From Ctena decussata (taxonomy: Eukaryota > Mollusca > Bivalvia > Lucinida > Lucinidae), in NCBI GenBank assembly GCA_963989385.1, contig OZ022508.1:33440166-33504165 (forward strand): DNA of 64,000 nt. Reading direction: 5' to 3'. Each line of letters starts with the position of its first letter. The stretch's first letter is position 1. Of the stretch, positions 34,601 to 37,113 are shown in pieces. The notes beneath the pieces were generated by a model that did not search any database, was not told the DNA's origin, and saw only the letters and a list, made by a program, of their open reading frames with translations. A program made the translations under genes and the position numbers.

Positions 34601-36500
34601 CTATTAAATAACCGTTGTATAAACATGTGTCATATTTTAACTGCAAAGTAGAATGCGCAAAATATTGTATTAATTTCAAACCATTTAAAACGTCTCATAA
34701 TTTCTTTTAATCAAATAACTTCAATAAGTCCCCAAAACAGCTGATGTCCGGGTTTACCTCACATTGCATTTCGGCAGAAGGTAAACCCGGACATCTCGTA
34801 TTTTTTTATAAAAATATTGTTCAATATTCATTTTATTCAATTAAAAAATATCGGTAATGAAACTAGTGTTATACTTGCACTAGTTATAAACAAAACTCCA
34901 TCTAACTTTAAAGTTACATTTACGTTTTGCCATGAATGGTACAGGGACCTGGCTCGCCATTCCTCGCAGCTAATTTTGAGTTTGTAAATTCAAAAACCTT
35001 AAACAAATTTGAAAGGATAAGATTCAAAGGCTGCAGAAAAATAAACACTATTTATATAACCTGAAAATAGATACTATTAATTCGAGAAGTAAAGGGGAAA
35101 ACTGGGAGAAAAAAAGATCACAGAAAACATGTTAATTCAGCTCTTATCATTAGAAAAACCGTGAGTGTCCGGGTTTTCCTTCTGTCCGGGTTTACCTTAA
35201 TTGACCCTAAAGGCCTGCTGTGTTAGAGTAGGTCACAATATATGCTTTTGTGATGAATTTATCAAAATTCTTCCAGATTTATCATCTGATTTGCATTGGT
35301 GCTCTGCCTACTCACAAGTATAGAATATGTAGAATAAAATTTCATTTCTGCAGGGGTTTTAGCTATAAATTCTGGTGAAAATGTTCATTTTAGTTCAAGA
35401 TTTTGCATGACATTTTTTAAGTTTTGCTGTTCAATAACTGTTTGAAATATGATAATAAATGCAATTATATGAACTTCTGTCTTCACAGAATTTCAATTTT
35501 CAAATGAAATGTAGACTTCTCAAAATTCTCTTATAGTAGCAAAACATAGAACAAGCAACTCTTGATATCTCAAAGTTCATCTCAAACTACTGATATCTCA
35601 AAGTAATTACTTCTAGATACCAGTTGTTTGAGATAACAGGAGTTGAAATGAAAACAAAAATAGGAAATGTGTCTAAACTATATTCTTCTATATACATGTA
35701 AGATGGTACTTTAAGTTATCATTATATGAGCCGCGACAAGAGAAAACCAACAATGTGGTTGTGCTCCCAGCGCAGACTCAGATCAGCCTGGGCAACCGCC
35801 CAGTCTGATCAGAGTCTTTGCTGTTGGCATGGAGGTAGCTTAGACCCTTAGCTACCCATTAAGCGCTTAGCGAAGAGTCTGATCAGACTGGGTGGATTCC
35901 CAGGTTGATCTGAGTCTGCGCTGGGCGCACAACCACATTGTTGGTTTTCTCAGGTTGCGGCTCATACAAGATGACAAGAGTCAGCTATAGTTACCCCATA
36001 GTTTGGGATTCAGACACAAGGGAAACAAATTCTTTTTTGCCATATGTCTAAAAAGTAATCTAAAATTCGAAAAAAAAAATCCATGAGAAGGGAAGAAAAA
36101 TTACCTCTACTTTGCTGATTTTCCACATATTTTCTACAAAGTTTTCAGTGGACTCATACTATAAAATGCAAGTTTTGTGATTATGCAGGTTTGTTTCATT
36201 GCATTAACATTTTGCTGGGTCAATAAGAAGTTTGAACTCTAGGCTGTGTTCGAACGACTTCATTGGGACTGGGGAAATGTTAAACTGCAAAAAAACATGT
36301 ATGATCCCTATATTTATGTTCTTACTTTTCAGGACAATCTGTCAAATGCCAAGTATGCCATATCCATGGGGAGGAAAATCGGAGCCCGACTGTACGCCCT
36401 TCCAGAAGACATCGTTGAAGTTAAGCCGAAAATGATCATGACCATATTTGCTTGCTTGATGGGTCTGGACATGGGTAGGAAAAACCAGGAACAGGAGTAG
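1516..36500 (+). CDS. PLS3: Plastin/fimbrin, actin-bundling protein (gene span, 5' partial)
   Basis: Nine coding exons (1516-1611, 11323-11536, 15953-16138, 18144-18218, 21199-21406, 23433-23609, 26893-27104, 29096-29254, 36333-36500) join without a phase error into about 497 residues plus stop. The product follows plastin collinearly from the middle of CH1 to the C-terminus. Hallmarks include [72 protein letters not shown] and FACLMG. Plastins carry two N-terminal EF-hands and two tandem CH-pair actin-binding domains, and cross-link F-actin in the cytoplasm in a calcium-sensitive way. The EF-hands and the start of CH1 must lie left of position 1. The symbol is the vertebrate one for the family; which vertebrate paralogue corresponds cannot be said. 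The CH2 loop after QIAP is about 7 residues shorter than in human plastin as I recall it. Confidence 0.95.
1612..2009. other. Plastin intron start, no repeat recognised
   Basis: Intron sequence after the GTGAGT donor. A short GCGCCATTATAACGCGGG stretch near 1808 resembles pogo/Tigger termini but has no partner that I can see. Confidence 0.4.
2010..3960 (+). repeat. GGTCA-rich long tandem array, period about 440-450 bases
   Basis: The phrase ACAGTCATCTTAATGAGTAC or a close variant recurs near 2115, 2558, 3016, 3358 and 3804. Each is followed by AAGAGGTCAAGGTCATT, GACCTTTGACCC, CACATGACC..ATGGCCGCCA and TGACCTTGGGTTGACCTTGA. One unit is about 100 bases shorter. The array ends at about 3919-3960 with CAGGTGAGC, a GGGCC..GGCCC hairpin and CTCTTGTTTT. 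No coding capacity. A related block is at 25083-26075. Confidence 0.75.
3984..4241 (+). repeat. tRNA-derived SINE
   Basis: The head is tRNA-like, with an A-box-like TAGCTCAGTCAGTAG and a B-box-like GGTCCCAGTC. The body contains AAGAAGGGCAGTTGTCAGTT, AAGTATGTGCACTT, GGTTAACCGCTTAGGAGGTC and GAACGTCCTGACATGACC. The tail is A-rich (AAGCAATAAAACAAC). The body is shared with the copy at 27700-27960. Confidence 0.8.
4449..5481 (+). repeat. Tandem array of 150-base units with G-run borders
   Basis: TGTCTGCACCATATCTCCTG or a variant recurs near 4545, 4693, 4844, 4994 and 5145, each followed by GATTTTGGTGACCTTGAC and CAAGGTCACAGGAGGTC. The left border is CCCCCATCATGGGGG running into 17 consecutive Gs. 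The right border is GGTGGGGGGGACATCTGTTT. The inverted-looking borders suggest an interspersed element with an amplified core. Confidence 0.7.
5497..5556. repeat. Inverted repeat
   Basis: Arms with TTTCATATGAAATTTAT and ATAAATTTCATATGAAA surround a short CGAGCCTTTGGCGAG loop. Confidence 0.6.
5557..5950. other. Intron, nothing recognised
   Basis: AT-rich intron sequence with no repeat, ORF or RNA gene that I can identify. Confidence 0.35.
5953..7855 (+). mobile_element. ATGCCCCCGCC-ended repeat element with two internal tandem arrays
   Basis: Inverted ends ATGCCCCCGCCACAA (5955 and again at 6007) and GGCGGGGGCAT (7817) bracket the block. A GTCCGTCCGT run near 6050 follows the left end. Next come five units of about 165-180 bases starting with GTACTGTTCTTGTCTC. 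These are followed by about five units containing AAGGTCAAGGTCACAGTTGC and GATTTTGATGTAACTTCAC. The left end is duplicated. No protein is recognisable. Confidence 0.7.
8190..8402 (-). pseudogene. Possible remnant of a pogo-type transposase N-terminus
   Basis: A 70-codon minus-strand ORF contains [10 protein letters not shown], which resembles the start of the CENP-B/pogo helix-turn-helix (KRK.LS..EK). The rest has no recognisable similarity, so this may be a deletion joint or chance. It lies inside the pogo-like TIR element, which is the main reason to note it. Confidence 0.3.
8871..9957 (+). mobile_element. TATGCCCCCGAAGG-ended element nested in the pogo-like element
   Basis: The inverted ends are ATGCCCCCGAAGG (8872) and CCTTCGGGGGCAT (9920). 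A GTCCGTCTGTCCGTCCGTCC run follows the left end. About five diverged units follow, with AACTTTAAAACTACTGAAGC, AAACTTCACAGA and CAAGGTCAAGGTCACA. It belongs to the same structural class as 5953-7855 and 14021-14974. Confidence 0.7.
10178..10495. mobile_element. Short TIR element, GGTTTTCCC termini
   Basis: The left end is CAAGGTTTTCCCTGGAT and the right end is ATCCGGGAAAACCCTG. They are flanked by direct CTGAGT on both sides. The length is 318 bp with no transposase. The ends resemble hAT termini, but the duplication visible is only 6 bp. Confidence 0.6.
10680..11281. mobile_element. GGCCCAGTTGTTCAAA foldback element split by a SINE
   Basis: The termini are GGGCCCAGTTGTTCAAAACT (10680) and TTTGAACAACTGGGTCC (11280). 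An inner hairpin has AAATGTGAGTAGCTT..GCATTGCAAAAGCTCC. The segment AAATGCTGCCATTTTTTGCC (about 10743) recurs as a diverged direct repeat at about 11107, on either side of the inserted SINE. Other family copies are at 22173, 53664, 57349, 57563 and 63004. Confidence 0.65.
10791..11061 (-). repeat. tRNA-derived SINE, minus strand
   Basis: Read on the minus strand, the head is GGCGCGGTGGCCGAGTGGTT (A-box-like), followed by GGTCGTGAGTTCGC (B-box-like), as in serine- or leucine-type tRNAs. The body runs leftwards to about 10791 with GGGTCTCTAACCCCC and AACCTTTACCTTACAATAC. No complete tRNA fold is evident. Confidence 0.65.
11323..11536 (+). CDS. PLS3: Plastin coding exon (end of CH1)
   Basis: The acceptor is ctttcttttcag and the donor is AGA|GTAAGT. 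The exon starts with one base completing Cys and ends in phase 0. It encodes [17 protein letters not shown], then [18 protein letters not shown] and [18 protein letters not shown], all hallmark plastin CH1 sequence. The intron before it is about 9.7 kb. A palindromic MITE begins 26 bases after the exon. Confidence 0.96.
11563..11895. mobile_element. Palindromic foldback element, second copy
   Basis: Same family as 1151-1483. The termini are CACAGAGTGTAATCGATTC and GAATCGATTACACCCTGTG, the internal repeats are of GCTTCCTGCAGAGACTGTC type, and the length is the same 333 bp. It is flanked by a perfect 5-bp duplication GTGGA (11558-11562, 11896-11900). Both strands are open for 74 codons because of the palindrome. 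Confidence 0.85.
12200..13060 (+). repeat. Tandem array, period about 129 bases
   Basis: The phrase GAAATATAGGTCACTGTGAC, with variants, recurs through the block. The best-conserved units start near 12674, 12803 and 12932. Each carries GGTCATACTGAGTCATTA and AGTCTTCAAGATATAAGGC. Earlier units are more diverged. No coding capacity. Confidence 0.65.
13061..13970 (+). repeat. Diverged repeat block related to the GGTCA arrays
   Basis: CCTGATATGCATCACTGCCT and a following CTATGGAG..GAAGACTCTAGCCCTT segment occur twice (about 13078 and 13234). After that come TTGAAGTCATATTTCATATG, CACATGACCAAGATGGCC and TTGACCTTCGTTCAAGGTC, which resemble parts of the 2010-3960 unit. Confidence 0.5.
14021..14974 (+). 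mobile_element. TATACCCCCGAC-ended repeat element
   Basis: The inverted ends are TATACCCCCGAC and GTCGGGGGTATA. A GTCCGTTCGTCCGTCCGTGC run follows the left end. About four to five units of about 180 bases follow, each with GCGTTAAAGTTTTGCATTA, TATCCTTTGATGAAGCC and ATCATCTGGATGCTGCTGCT. Confidence 0.7.
15042..15186. repeat. Foldback element (long hairpin)
   Basis: The arms run from TATAATAGTAACTTGATTTG to its near complement ending TCAAGTTACTATTATAATA. GATGAGCTCATACCAT is mirrored by ATGGTATGAGCTCATC near the loop. Confidence 0.8.
15246..15331 (-). repeat. tRNA-like sequence (SINE head or decayed tRNA)
   Basis: On the minus strand it reads GATAGCTCAGTCGGTAGC (A box) and GTTCAAATCCGGGTC (B box), with about 45 bases between. 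Acceptor-stem pairing is poor, so I favour a tRNA-derived SINE head over a working tRNA. Confidence 0.5.
15664..15896. mobile_element. GAGCCGCGACACGA foldback element (MITE-like)
   Basis: The termini are GAGCCGCGACACGAGAA and an inverted TCGTGTTGTGGCTC. The inner arms are CAGCCTGGGCAGCCACCCAG and TGGATGCCCAGGCTGATCTG. This is the most frequent foldback family in the window. Full copies occur at 21490, 21786, 24276, 29275, 30963, 31339 and 35729, and an interrupted one at 18523. Confidence 0.75.
15953..16138 (+). CDS. PLS3: Plastin coding exon (CH1-CH2 linker, start of CH2)
   Basis: The acceptor is attttgtcttacag and the donor is AAG|GTATGT. The exon is 62 whole codons, phase 0 at both ends. 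It encodes [38 protein letters not shown] and [11 protein letters not shown], matching [28 protein letters not shown] of plastins. It is flanked by two foldback elements, at 15664 and 16215. Confidence 0.95.
16215..16405. mobile_element. Foldback MITE, CTCTAGATAAGAG family
   Basis: The terminal arms AGAGCTCTAGATAAGAG and TTCTAGAGCTCT are inverted. The central hairpin is CCCCTCATCTGAACCG..CGGTTCAGATGAGGGG, bordered by CATATGTTGTGA and TCACAACATATG. Confidence 0.8.
16631..17384 (+). mobile_element. hAT-like element, internally deleted
   Basis: The ends CAGGATTCGCACAGA and, read outward from the right, CAGGGTTCGTACAGA match at 13 of 15 positions. Subterminal AAAGTCCTGGAA motifs repeat at both ends. 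It carries the start of a transposase with a BED finger (17031) but nothing of the catalytic core. The target duplication is unclear because the left flank is a TA microsatellite. Confidence 0.75.
17031..17297 (+). pseudogene. hAT transposase N-terminal BED-finger fragment, one in-frame stop
   Basis: The reading frame from ATG runs 88 codons, with TAG at codon 36. Visible are [15 protein letters not shown], then stop-A-C, then [12 protein letters not shown]. That is the C-x2-C .. H-x4-H layout of BED zinc fingers, with the stop lying between the two cysteines. BED fingers bind DNA at transposon ends in hAT transposases. The DDE/RNase H and dimerisation regions are missing, so the copy cannot supply transposase. 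Confidence 0.7.
17445..18125 (+). repeat. Minisatellite, units of about 100 bases
   Basis: About seven units, each with GCCATATAATAATCTCTATA, AACTTCTTGGCTCT and then GGGCTGATATGGGAGTTTTG and GGGCTGATATGGGAGACTGA. The unit itself contains a short internal duplication. The last unit ends 19 bases before the plastin exon at 18144. Confidence 0.85.
18144..18218 (+). CDS. PLS3: Plastin coding exon (CH2, middle; 25 codons)
   Basis: The acceptor is acatctgtttcag and the donor is AAT|GTAAGT, phase 0 at both ends. It encodes [19 protein letters not shown] and then MTHYEN, matching DSKAYFHLLNQIAP. The part after QIAP, where human plastin has a longer GEPRIDINM-type loop, is shorter and different here. 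Confidence 0.92.
18374..18509. repeat. Foldback element, CCTGTGAATTATCGC termini
   Basis: CCTGTGAATTATCGCTGATT at the left is inverted in GCGATAATTCACAGG at the right. The next arms are ACACATGTTGTTGGAGGGCAG and CTGCCCGACAACATGTGT. A related copy is at 50279-50412. Confidence 0.75.
18523..20244. mobile_element. GAGCCGCAACGCGA foldback element split by a hAT-like element
   Basis: The left half (18523-18672, GAGCCGCAACGCGAGAAAAC to CGCTTAGGGAAGAG) and right half (20152-20244, TGGAAGAGTCTGACCAG to GCGTTGCGGCTC) together make one family copy. The 1479-bp insertion between them is described separately. Confidence 0.8.
18673..20151. mobile_element. Non-autonomous hAT-like element with 8-bp target duplication
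   Basis: The ends are CAGTGTTTCCCC and GGGGGAAACACTG. The flanking 8-mers are GGGAAGAG and TGGAAGAG (7 of 8 identical), as expected for hAT. Subterminal GCGCCGCGCCCTGCCCC at the left is echoed by GCCGCGCTAAAAGTGCCC and CACCCTGCCCC at the right. ORFs inside are at most about 75 codons and show no transposase motif. Confidence 0.8.
20480..21190. other. Intron: foldback remnant, CATC-rich stretch, otherwise unassigned
   Basis: 20497-20545 resembles the AAATGTGAGGAGCTTT..GCAAAAGC core of the CCCAGTTGTTCAAA family. 20580-20640 is a degenerate TCCATCCTTCC run. The remainder to the next exon shows nothing recognisable. Confidence 0.4.
21199..21406 (+). CDS. PLS3: Plastin coding exon (end of CH2, CH2-CH3 linker)
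   Basis: The acceptor is ttttgaaacag and the donor is AAAA|GTAAGT. The exon starts in phase 0 and ends with one base (A), which joins CC of the next exon to give Thr. It encodes [38 protein letters not shown] and NYPGLDKPE, then an acidic linker ending in ETREEK. This matches CH2 of plastin ([24 protein letters not shown]). Confidence 0.96.
21490..21724. mobile_element. GAGCCGCGACACGA foldback element
   Basis: The left end is GAGCCGCGACACGACAAAAC. The inner arms are CAGCCTGGGCATCCGCCCAG and TTTCCCAGGCTGATCGGAG. The right end GGTTTTGTGGTGTCCAACTC is diverged. Confidence 0.75.
21786..22023. mobile_element. GAGCC foldback element, tandem neighbour
   Basis: The left end is GAGCCCCAATACGACAAAAC and the right end is GTTTTTGTCAAGTCCCGGCTC. 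The inner arms match the copy 60 bases upstream. The 21725-21785 gap holds a fragment of the other (GTTGTGTCCTCTCATTAGAA) family. Confidence 0.75.
22024..22165. mobile_element. Foldback MITE core, GTTGTGGTCCCCTCA family, truncated
   Basis: The hairpin CCCCTCATTAGAGCC..GGTTCTAATGAGGGG and the right arm ending TCTCTTATCTGGAGCAC are present. The left arm is missing or was replaced by the preceding element. Confidence 0.65.
22173..22412. mobile_element. GGGCCCAGTTGTTCAAA foldback element
   Basis: The termini are GGGCCCAGTTGTTCAAAAC and TTGAACAACTGGGC. CGTTAGTTAACG lies near the left end and CGTTAGGCTAACAATGCG near the right. The central hairpin is AAAAATGTGAGAAGCTTTTG. Confidence 0.7.
22647..22846. 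mobile_element. Foldback MITE, CCCTAGATAAGAG family
   Basis: The termini are CAGAGCCCTAGATAAGAG and CTCTTATCTAGGGCTCTG. The central core is CATATGTTATGACCCCTCAT with its complement TGGGGGTCACAACATATG. Confidence 0.8.
23115..23239. mobile_element. Deleted GAGCCGCGAC-type foldback element
   Basis: The ends are GAGGTGCAACACGAGAAAAC and GTTTTGTTGTGTCGCGGCTC. The middle is collapsed to about 125 bases, joining CAGATCAGCCTGGGCAT directly to GAGTCTACACTGGG. Confidence 0.7.
23433..23609 (+). CDS. PLS3: Plastin coding exon (first half of CH3)
   Basis: The acceptor is tctgttttgttttcag and the donor is TTG|GTATGT. Two leading bases complete Thr of the EEKT junction, and one trailing G joins the next exon to give Glu. 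It encodes [34 protein letters not shown] and TVDWTKV, matching [24 protein letters not shown] in plastin CH3. Confidence 0.96.
23667..24170. repeat. Diverged foldback of the ATTAATCCTATTAAA..GCCCC type
   Basis: The left side is ACCATATTAATTCTAATAAA followed by GGCCCCTGC. GGGGCATTTAATAGGATTAA at 23997 runs in the opposite sense. GGAGCAAATT/AATTTGCTCC-like motifs lie between. It appears to be the same family as 29567-29932. Confidence 0.45.
24276..24603. mobile_element. GAGCCGCGACAC foldback element with internal tandem duplication
   Basis: The termini are GAGCCGCGACACAACAAAAC and GTTTTCTCGTGTCGCGGCTC. A segment of about 97 bases starting CTGATCAGAGTCTTCACTGT occurs twice in direct orientation (about 24353 and 24450), nearly identical. 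Confidence 0.75.
24620..25082. other. Intron, nothing recognised
   Basis: A 118-codon plus-strand ORF (24797-25153) crosses this stretch and runs into the adjacent repeat. I see no domain in it and no similarity to plastin. Confidence 0.35.
25083..26075 (+). repeat. GGTCA-rich array, same family as 2010-3960
   Basis: Shared phrases include GCCACTGAACCAGTTGTAACC, CACATGACC, GGCCTTGAAACTTGGTATGT, ATGCTAGAACATAAGATTTC and ACAGTCATCTTTATGAG. About two and a half diverged units. Confidence 0.65.
26095..26298. mobile_element. Degenerate foldback MITE (GTTGTGACCCCTCA family)
   Basis: ATGTGATCCCTCATTAAAAC, TCATAACATAAGTTTTTA and TTATCGCTATTTATCTTGAG follow the family order but are eroded. From 26299 to 26643 I see nothing recognisable. 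Confidence 0.45.
26644..26868. mobile_element. GAGGTTATAAAACTTGAG foldback element with doubled hairpin
   Basis: The outer arms are CAGAGGTTATAAAACTTGAG and CTCAAGCTTTTTAATCTCGG. The inner arm AGCACACTGATTGGCTGCTT and its complement occur twice, giving two hairpins around GAGCACATGCTC. It ends 24 bases before the plastin exon at 26893. Relatives are at 31743, 36971 and 63277. Confidence 0.8.
26893..27104 (+). CDS. PLS3: Plastin coding exon (second half of CH3, start of CH4)
   Basis: The acceptor is ttgttttttaacag and the donor is AGG|GTGAGT. Two leading bases complete Glu and the exon ends in phase 0. It encodes [37 protein letters not shown] and [11 protein letters not shown], matching ENCNYAVELG and [18 protein letters not shown] of plastins. 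Confidence 0.97.
27185..27278. repeat. Fragment of the AGCAGAGAAAATTTCATGCTC foldback family
   Basis: ATATTTATCAGCAGAGAAAA, TTCATGCTCAGCTGAGTTGA and AGTTTTATAACCTCAGGGCC match the right arm of the element at 59808-60052. Confidence 0.6.
27444..27646. mobile_element. Foldback MITE, CTCTAGATAAGAG family
   Basis: The left end is CAGAGCTCTAGATAAGAG and the right end is CTCTCTTATCTACAGCCCTG. The central hairpin CCCCTCATCTGAACCGTCTC is perfectly mirrored. Confidence 0.8.
27700..27960 (+). repeat. tRNA-derived SINE with AATC tail
   Basis: A B-box-like GTCCTGAGTTTGAAACCC is followed by the same body as 3984-4241 (AAGAAGGGCAGTTGTCAGTT, AACTGCTTAGGAGGTCTAAG, CCGTCCGACATGACC) and an (AATC)n tail at 27946-27960. 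The A-box region is eroded. Confidence 0.8.
27961..28250. other. Intron, unassigned
   Basis: CTATTCTATCCTGTTCTATC-type short repetition at 27976 and otherwise unique-looking sequence. No ORF or RNA gene was recognised. Confidence 0.35.
28251..28452. mobile_element. Foldback MITE, GTGCTCCAGATAAGAAGGGG subfamily
   Basis: The termini are AGTGCTCCAGATAAGAAGGG and CCCTCTTATCTGGAGCACT. The centre ATTAGAACCGTCTCGTCGAG is self-complementary with the following arm. Confidence 0.85.
28653..28922. mobile_element. Foldback element, ACAGTCAACTCTTGATATC termini
   Basis: The left end is TACAGTCAACTCTTGATATC and the right end is ATTGAGAGTTAACTGTAGTA. ATCTCAAACTACTGATATCTC repeats lie between, and TTATCTCAAA is mirrored by TTTGAGATAA. 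Partial relatives are at 35545-35650 and 41385-41475. Confidence 0.65.
28935..29046 (+). repeat. Minisatellite, 28-base unit, four copies
   Basis: The unit AGATAATTTACAGCAAACAGGAATGACA repeats four times with three or so substitutions. The last copy ends about 50 bases before the plastin exon at 29096. Confidence 0.9.
29096..29254 (+). CDS. PLS3: Plastin coding exon (CH4, middle)
   Basis: The acceptor is tttgtttttacag and the donor is GGG|GTAATT. The exon is 53 whole codons, phase 0 at both ends. It encodes [34 protein letters not shown] and GGSDG, matching [32 protein letters not shown]. The D/E-rich loop is about 3 residues shorter than in human plastin. A foldback element starts 20 bases after the donor. 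Confidence 0.95.
29275..29511. mobile_element. GAGCCGCGACAC foldback element
   Basis: The left end is GAGCCGCGACACAACAAAAC and the right end is GGGTTTCTCATGTCACGGCC. The inner arms are CAGCCTGGGCATCAGCCCAG and GGTGGATCCCCAGGCTGATC. Confidence 0.75.
29567..29932. mobile_element. Foldback element, TACCATATTAATCCTATTAA termini
   Basis: The left end is TACCATATTAATCCTATTAA followed by ACGCCCCGGAGGC. The right end is GGGAGGCATTTACTAGAG and TATTAGGATTAATACGGTA. TTTGCTCCTACAAGCAAATT forms a small inner hairpin. Confidence 0.65.
30055..30527. repeat. Diverged GGCCCAGTTCTTCAAAG foldback, then unassigned intron
   Basis: AGGCCCAGTTCTTCAAAGAA and AATGGCAGTGTTTTTGCGTA resemble the CCCAGTTGTTCAAA family up to about 30232. 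30240-30527 has no recognisable feature. Confidence 0.45.
30528..30625 (+). repeat. Truncated GCTCGCCTGAACGAAAGTTC element
   Basis: TTTAGCTCGCCTGAACGAAA, TCAGGAAGAGCTATTGTTGT and GGCGTCAGCGTCCGCCTCGG are the reverse complement of the right end of the insertion at 50889-52006. Only the end is present here. Confidence 0.65.
30963..31200. mobile_element. GAGCCGCAACAC foldback element
   Basis: The termini are GAGCCGCAACACAACAAAAC and GTTTTGTCATGTCGTGGCTC. The inner arms are CAGCCTGGGCATCCGCCCAG and GGGCTGATGACTAGGCTGAT. Confidence 0.75.
31339..31572. mobile_element. GAGCCACGACAC foldback element
   Basis: The termini are GAGCCACGACACCAGAAAAC and GTTTTCTCGTGTCGTGGCTC. It is the second of a close pair, 138 bases after the copy at 30963-31200. 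Confidence 0.75.
31743..31925. mobile_element. GAGGTTATAAA foldback element
   Basis: The outer arms are AGAGGTTATAAATACGTGAG and CTCAAGTTCTATAACCTC. AGCACACTGATTGGCTGCTT is followed by two copies of its complement (AAGCAGCCAATCAGTGTGC and AAGCAGCTAATCAGTGTGC). Confidence 0.75.
31973..32127. mobile_element. Degenerate foldback MITE (GATAAGAGGG family)
   Basis: GATAAGAGGGAGTATTTGAA at the left and ATCCCTGTTACTCCTTATCT at the right, with TTTTGACCCCACATTAGAAT in the middle. Confidence 0.55.
32128..32499. other. Intron, nothing recognised
   Basis: AT-rich intron sequence. Overlapping short ORFs on both strands show no domain. Confidence 0.35.
32500..32745 (+). repeat. Degenerate tandem repeat, GGTATAGCACACACT..CCATGCCAT
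   Basis: Six to seven imperfect units of about 34-36 bases, e.g. CATTGGTATAGCACACACT at 32539 and 32599. Both strands stay open for 70 or so codons because of the repeat. I do not read these as proteins. Confidence 0.7.
33073..33291. mobile_element. GGGGCCGTATTTATAAAAC foldback element, copy 1
   Basis: GGGGCCGTATTTATAAAAC and GTTTTATAAATACTGCCCC are inverted. TTGCTATGCTGTTGCTAAGG is mirrored by CCTTAGCAACAGCATAGCAA, and CAGTCTTTCTCAGACTG forms the loop end. Confidence 0.85.
33308..33416. repeat. Hairpin with TATTGGGACACCTA arms
   Basis: ATATTGGGACACCTATAAGC and TTTTAGGTGTCCCAATACTT are inverted. A related hairpin is at 46612-46690. Confidence 0.65.
33474..33697. mobile_element. GGGGCCGTATTCATAAAAT foldback element, copy 2
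   Basis: Same family and orientation as 33073-33291. CTATGCTGTTGCTAAGGCTG is mirrored by CTTAGCAACAGCATAGCAAC, and TGGAGGAACAGTCTTACAAA forms the apex. Two copies lie 180 bases apart. Confidence 0.85.
33712..33868. repeat. Foldback element, GCTCTAGCA ends
   Basis: GCTCTAGCAGTTAATTGTTG and CAATGCTAGAGC are inverted, as are GGTCAGTTGTAAA..GAT and ATC..TTTCAACTGACC. Confidence 0.6.
34152..35207. mobile_element. GGGTCA-ended TIR element with TA duplication and repeated internal motifs
   Basis: The ends GGGTCAGTTAAGGTAAACCC and (read outward) GGGTCAATTAAGGTAAACCC differ at one position over 24 bases. TA flanks both. The motif GGTAAACCCGGACA or its complement recurs inside near 34351, 34370, 34748, 34785, 35167 and 35187. 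No ORF longer than about 90 codons and no transposase motif. TA duplication suggests a Tc1/mariner-type mechanism. Confidence 0.8.
35208..35728. other. Intron, mostly unassigned
   Basis: A fragment of the TTGATATCTCAAA foldback family (35545-35650) is present. The rest is AT-rich and unrecognised. Confidence 0.4.
35729..35963. mobile_element. GAGCCGCGAC foldback element
   Basis: The termini are GAGCCGCGACAAGAGAAAAC and GTTTTCTCAGGTTGCGGCTC. The inner arms are CAGCCTGGGCAACCGCCCAG and GGGTGGATTCCCAGGTTGAT. Well preserved. From here to the next exon nothing else was recognised. Confidence 0.8.
36333..36500 (+). CDS. PLS3: Plastin last coding exon (end of CH4, stop TAG)
   Basis: The acceptor is ttcttacttttcag, phase 0, with stop TAG at 36498-36500. 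It encodes [34 protein letters not shown] and [21 protein letters not shown] in order. The tail after FACLMG is a few residues longer than the GMKRV ending of human plastin 3. Confidence 0.97.
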   Translation, partial: DNLSNAKYAISMGRKIGARLYALPEDIVEVKPKMIMTIFACLMGLDMGRKNQEQE

Positions 36501-36970
36501 AGTCTAAAAATAGTTTCTAGGAACATATTGACTATATACATAGTGACGATCCTGTCGGAACTATAGTTTCATTGTTAATTGCGAAGAAATGTACTTTCCT
36601 AAGGTGTAGGGATAGACCTCCAAAAGGGAACGCTTTGGCGCAGTTGTTTTCCCCCATCTGACAGGGGACTATTCTAAAAGGAATTCTTTTCTTTTAGGGT
36701 ACCCTCCCTTTGGGAAGTGGTTTAAGAATAACCTCCCTTTGGGAAGTGATTTACCTATCAATGACTGTTTTGCTCTCCAGGAGGGCAAATTCTTCCTTTT
36801 AGGTTAGCCTCCCTCCATTTGGGAAGAGATTTAAGAGTAGCTTTCCTATGGGAAGTGGACTATTCTGCTGAAGTTGTCCCCCTTGTTAGAAAAAGTGGGT
36901 GCAATTATGGAGGTTTTGGCGGTTCACCTTCACTGGATTCTAAGTAATGTTAAAACATGTTTCAAACAAT
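36501..36970 (+). other. Downstream of plastin stop: probable 3' UTR start
   Basis: No splice site follows the stop. CCTCCCTTTGGGAAGTG-type phrases repeat between 36705 and 36860. The first AATAAA motifs are at 37008 (inside a foldback) and 37941, and I cannot tell which, if either, is used. Confidence 0.4.
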
Positions 36971-37113
36971 CAGAGGTTATAGAACTTGAGTATAATCTCA
37001 AACCCGAAATAAAGCACACTGATTGGCTGATTCTGAGCATGTGCTCGGAAGCAGCCAATCAGTGTGCTTTATTTTGAGTTTGAGAATGTACTCAAGTTTT
37101 ATAACATCCTGGC
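36971..37113. mobile_element. GAGGTTATAGAACTTGAG foldback element
   Basis: CAGAGGTTATAGAACTTGAG and CTCAAGTTTTATAACATCCTG are inverted. AGCACACTGATTGGCTGATT is mirrored by AAGCAGCCAATCAGTGTGCT around GAGCATGTGCTC. Confidence 0.8.
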
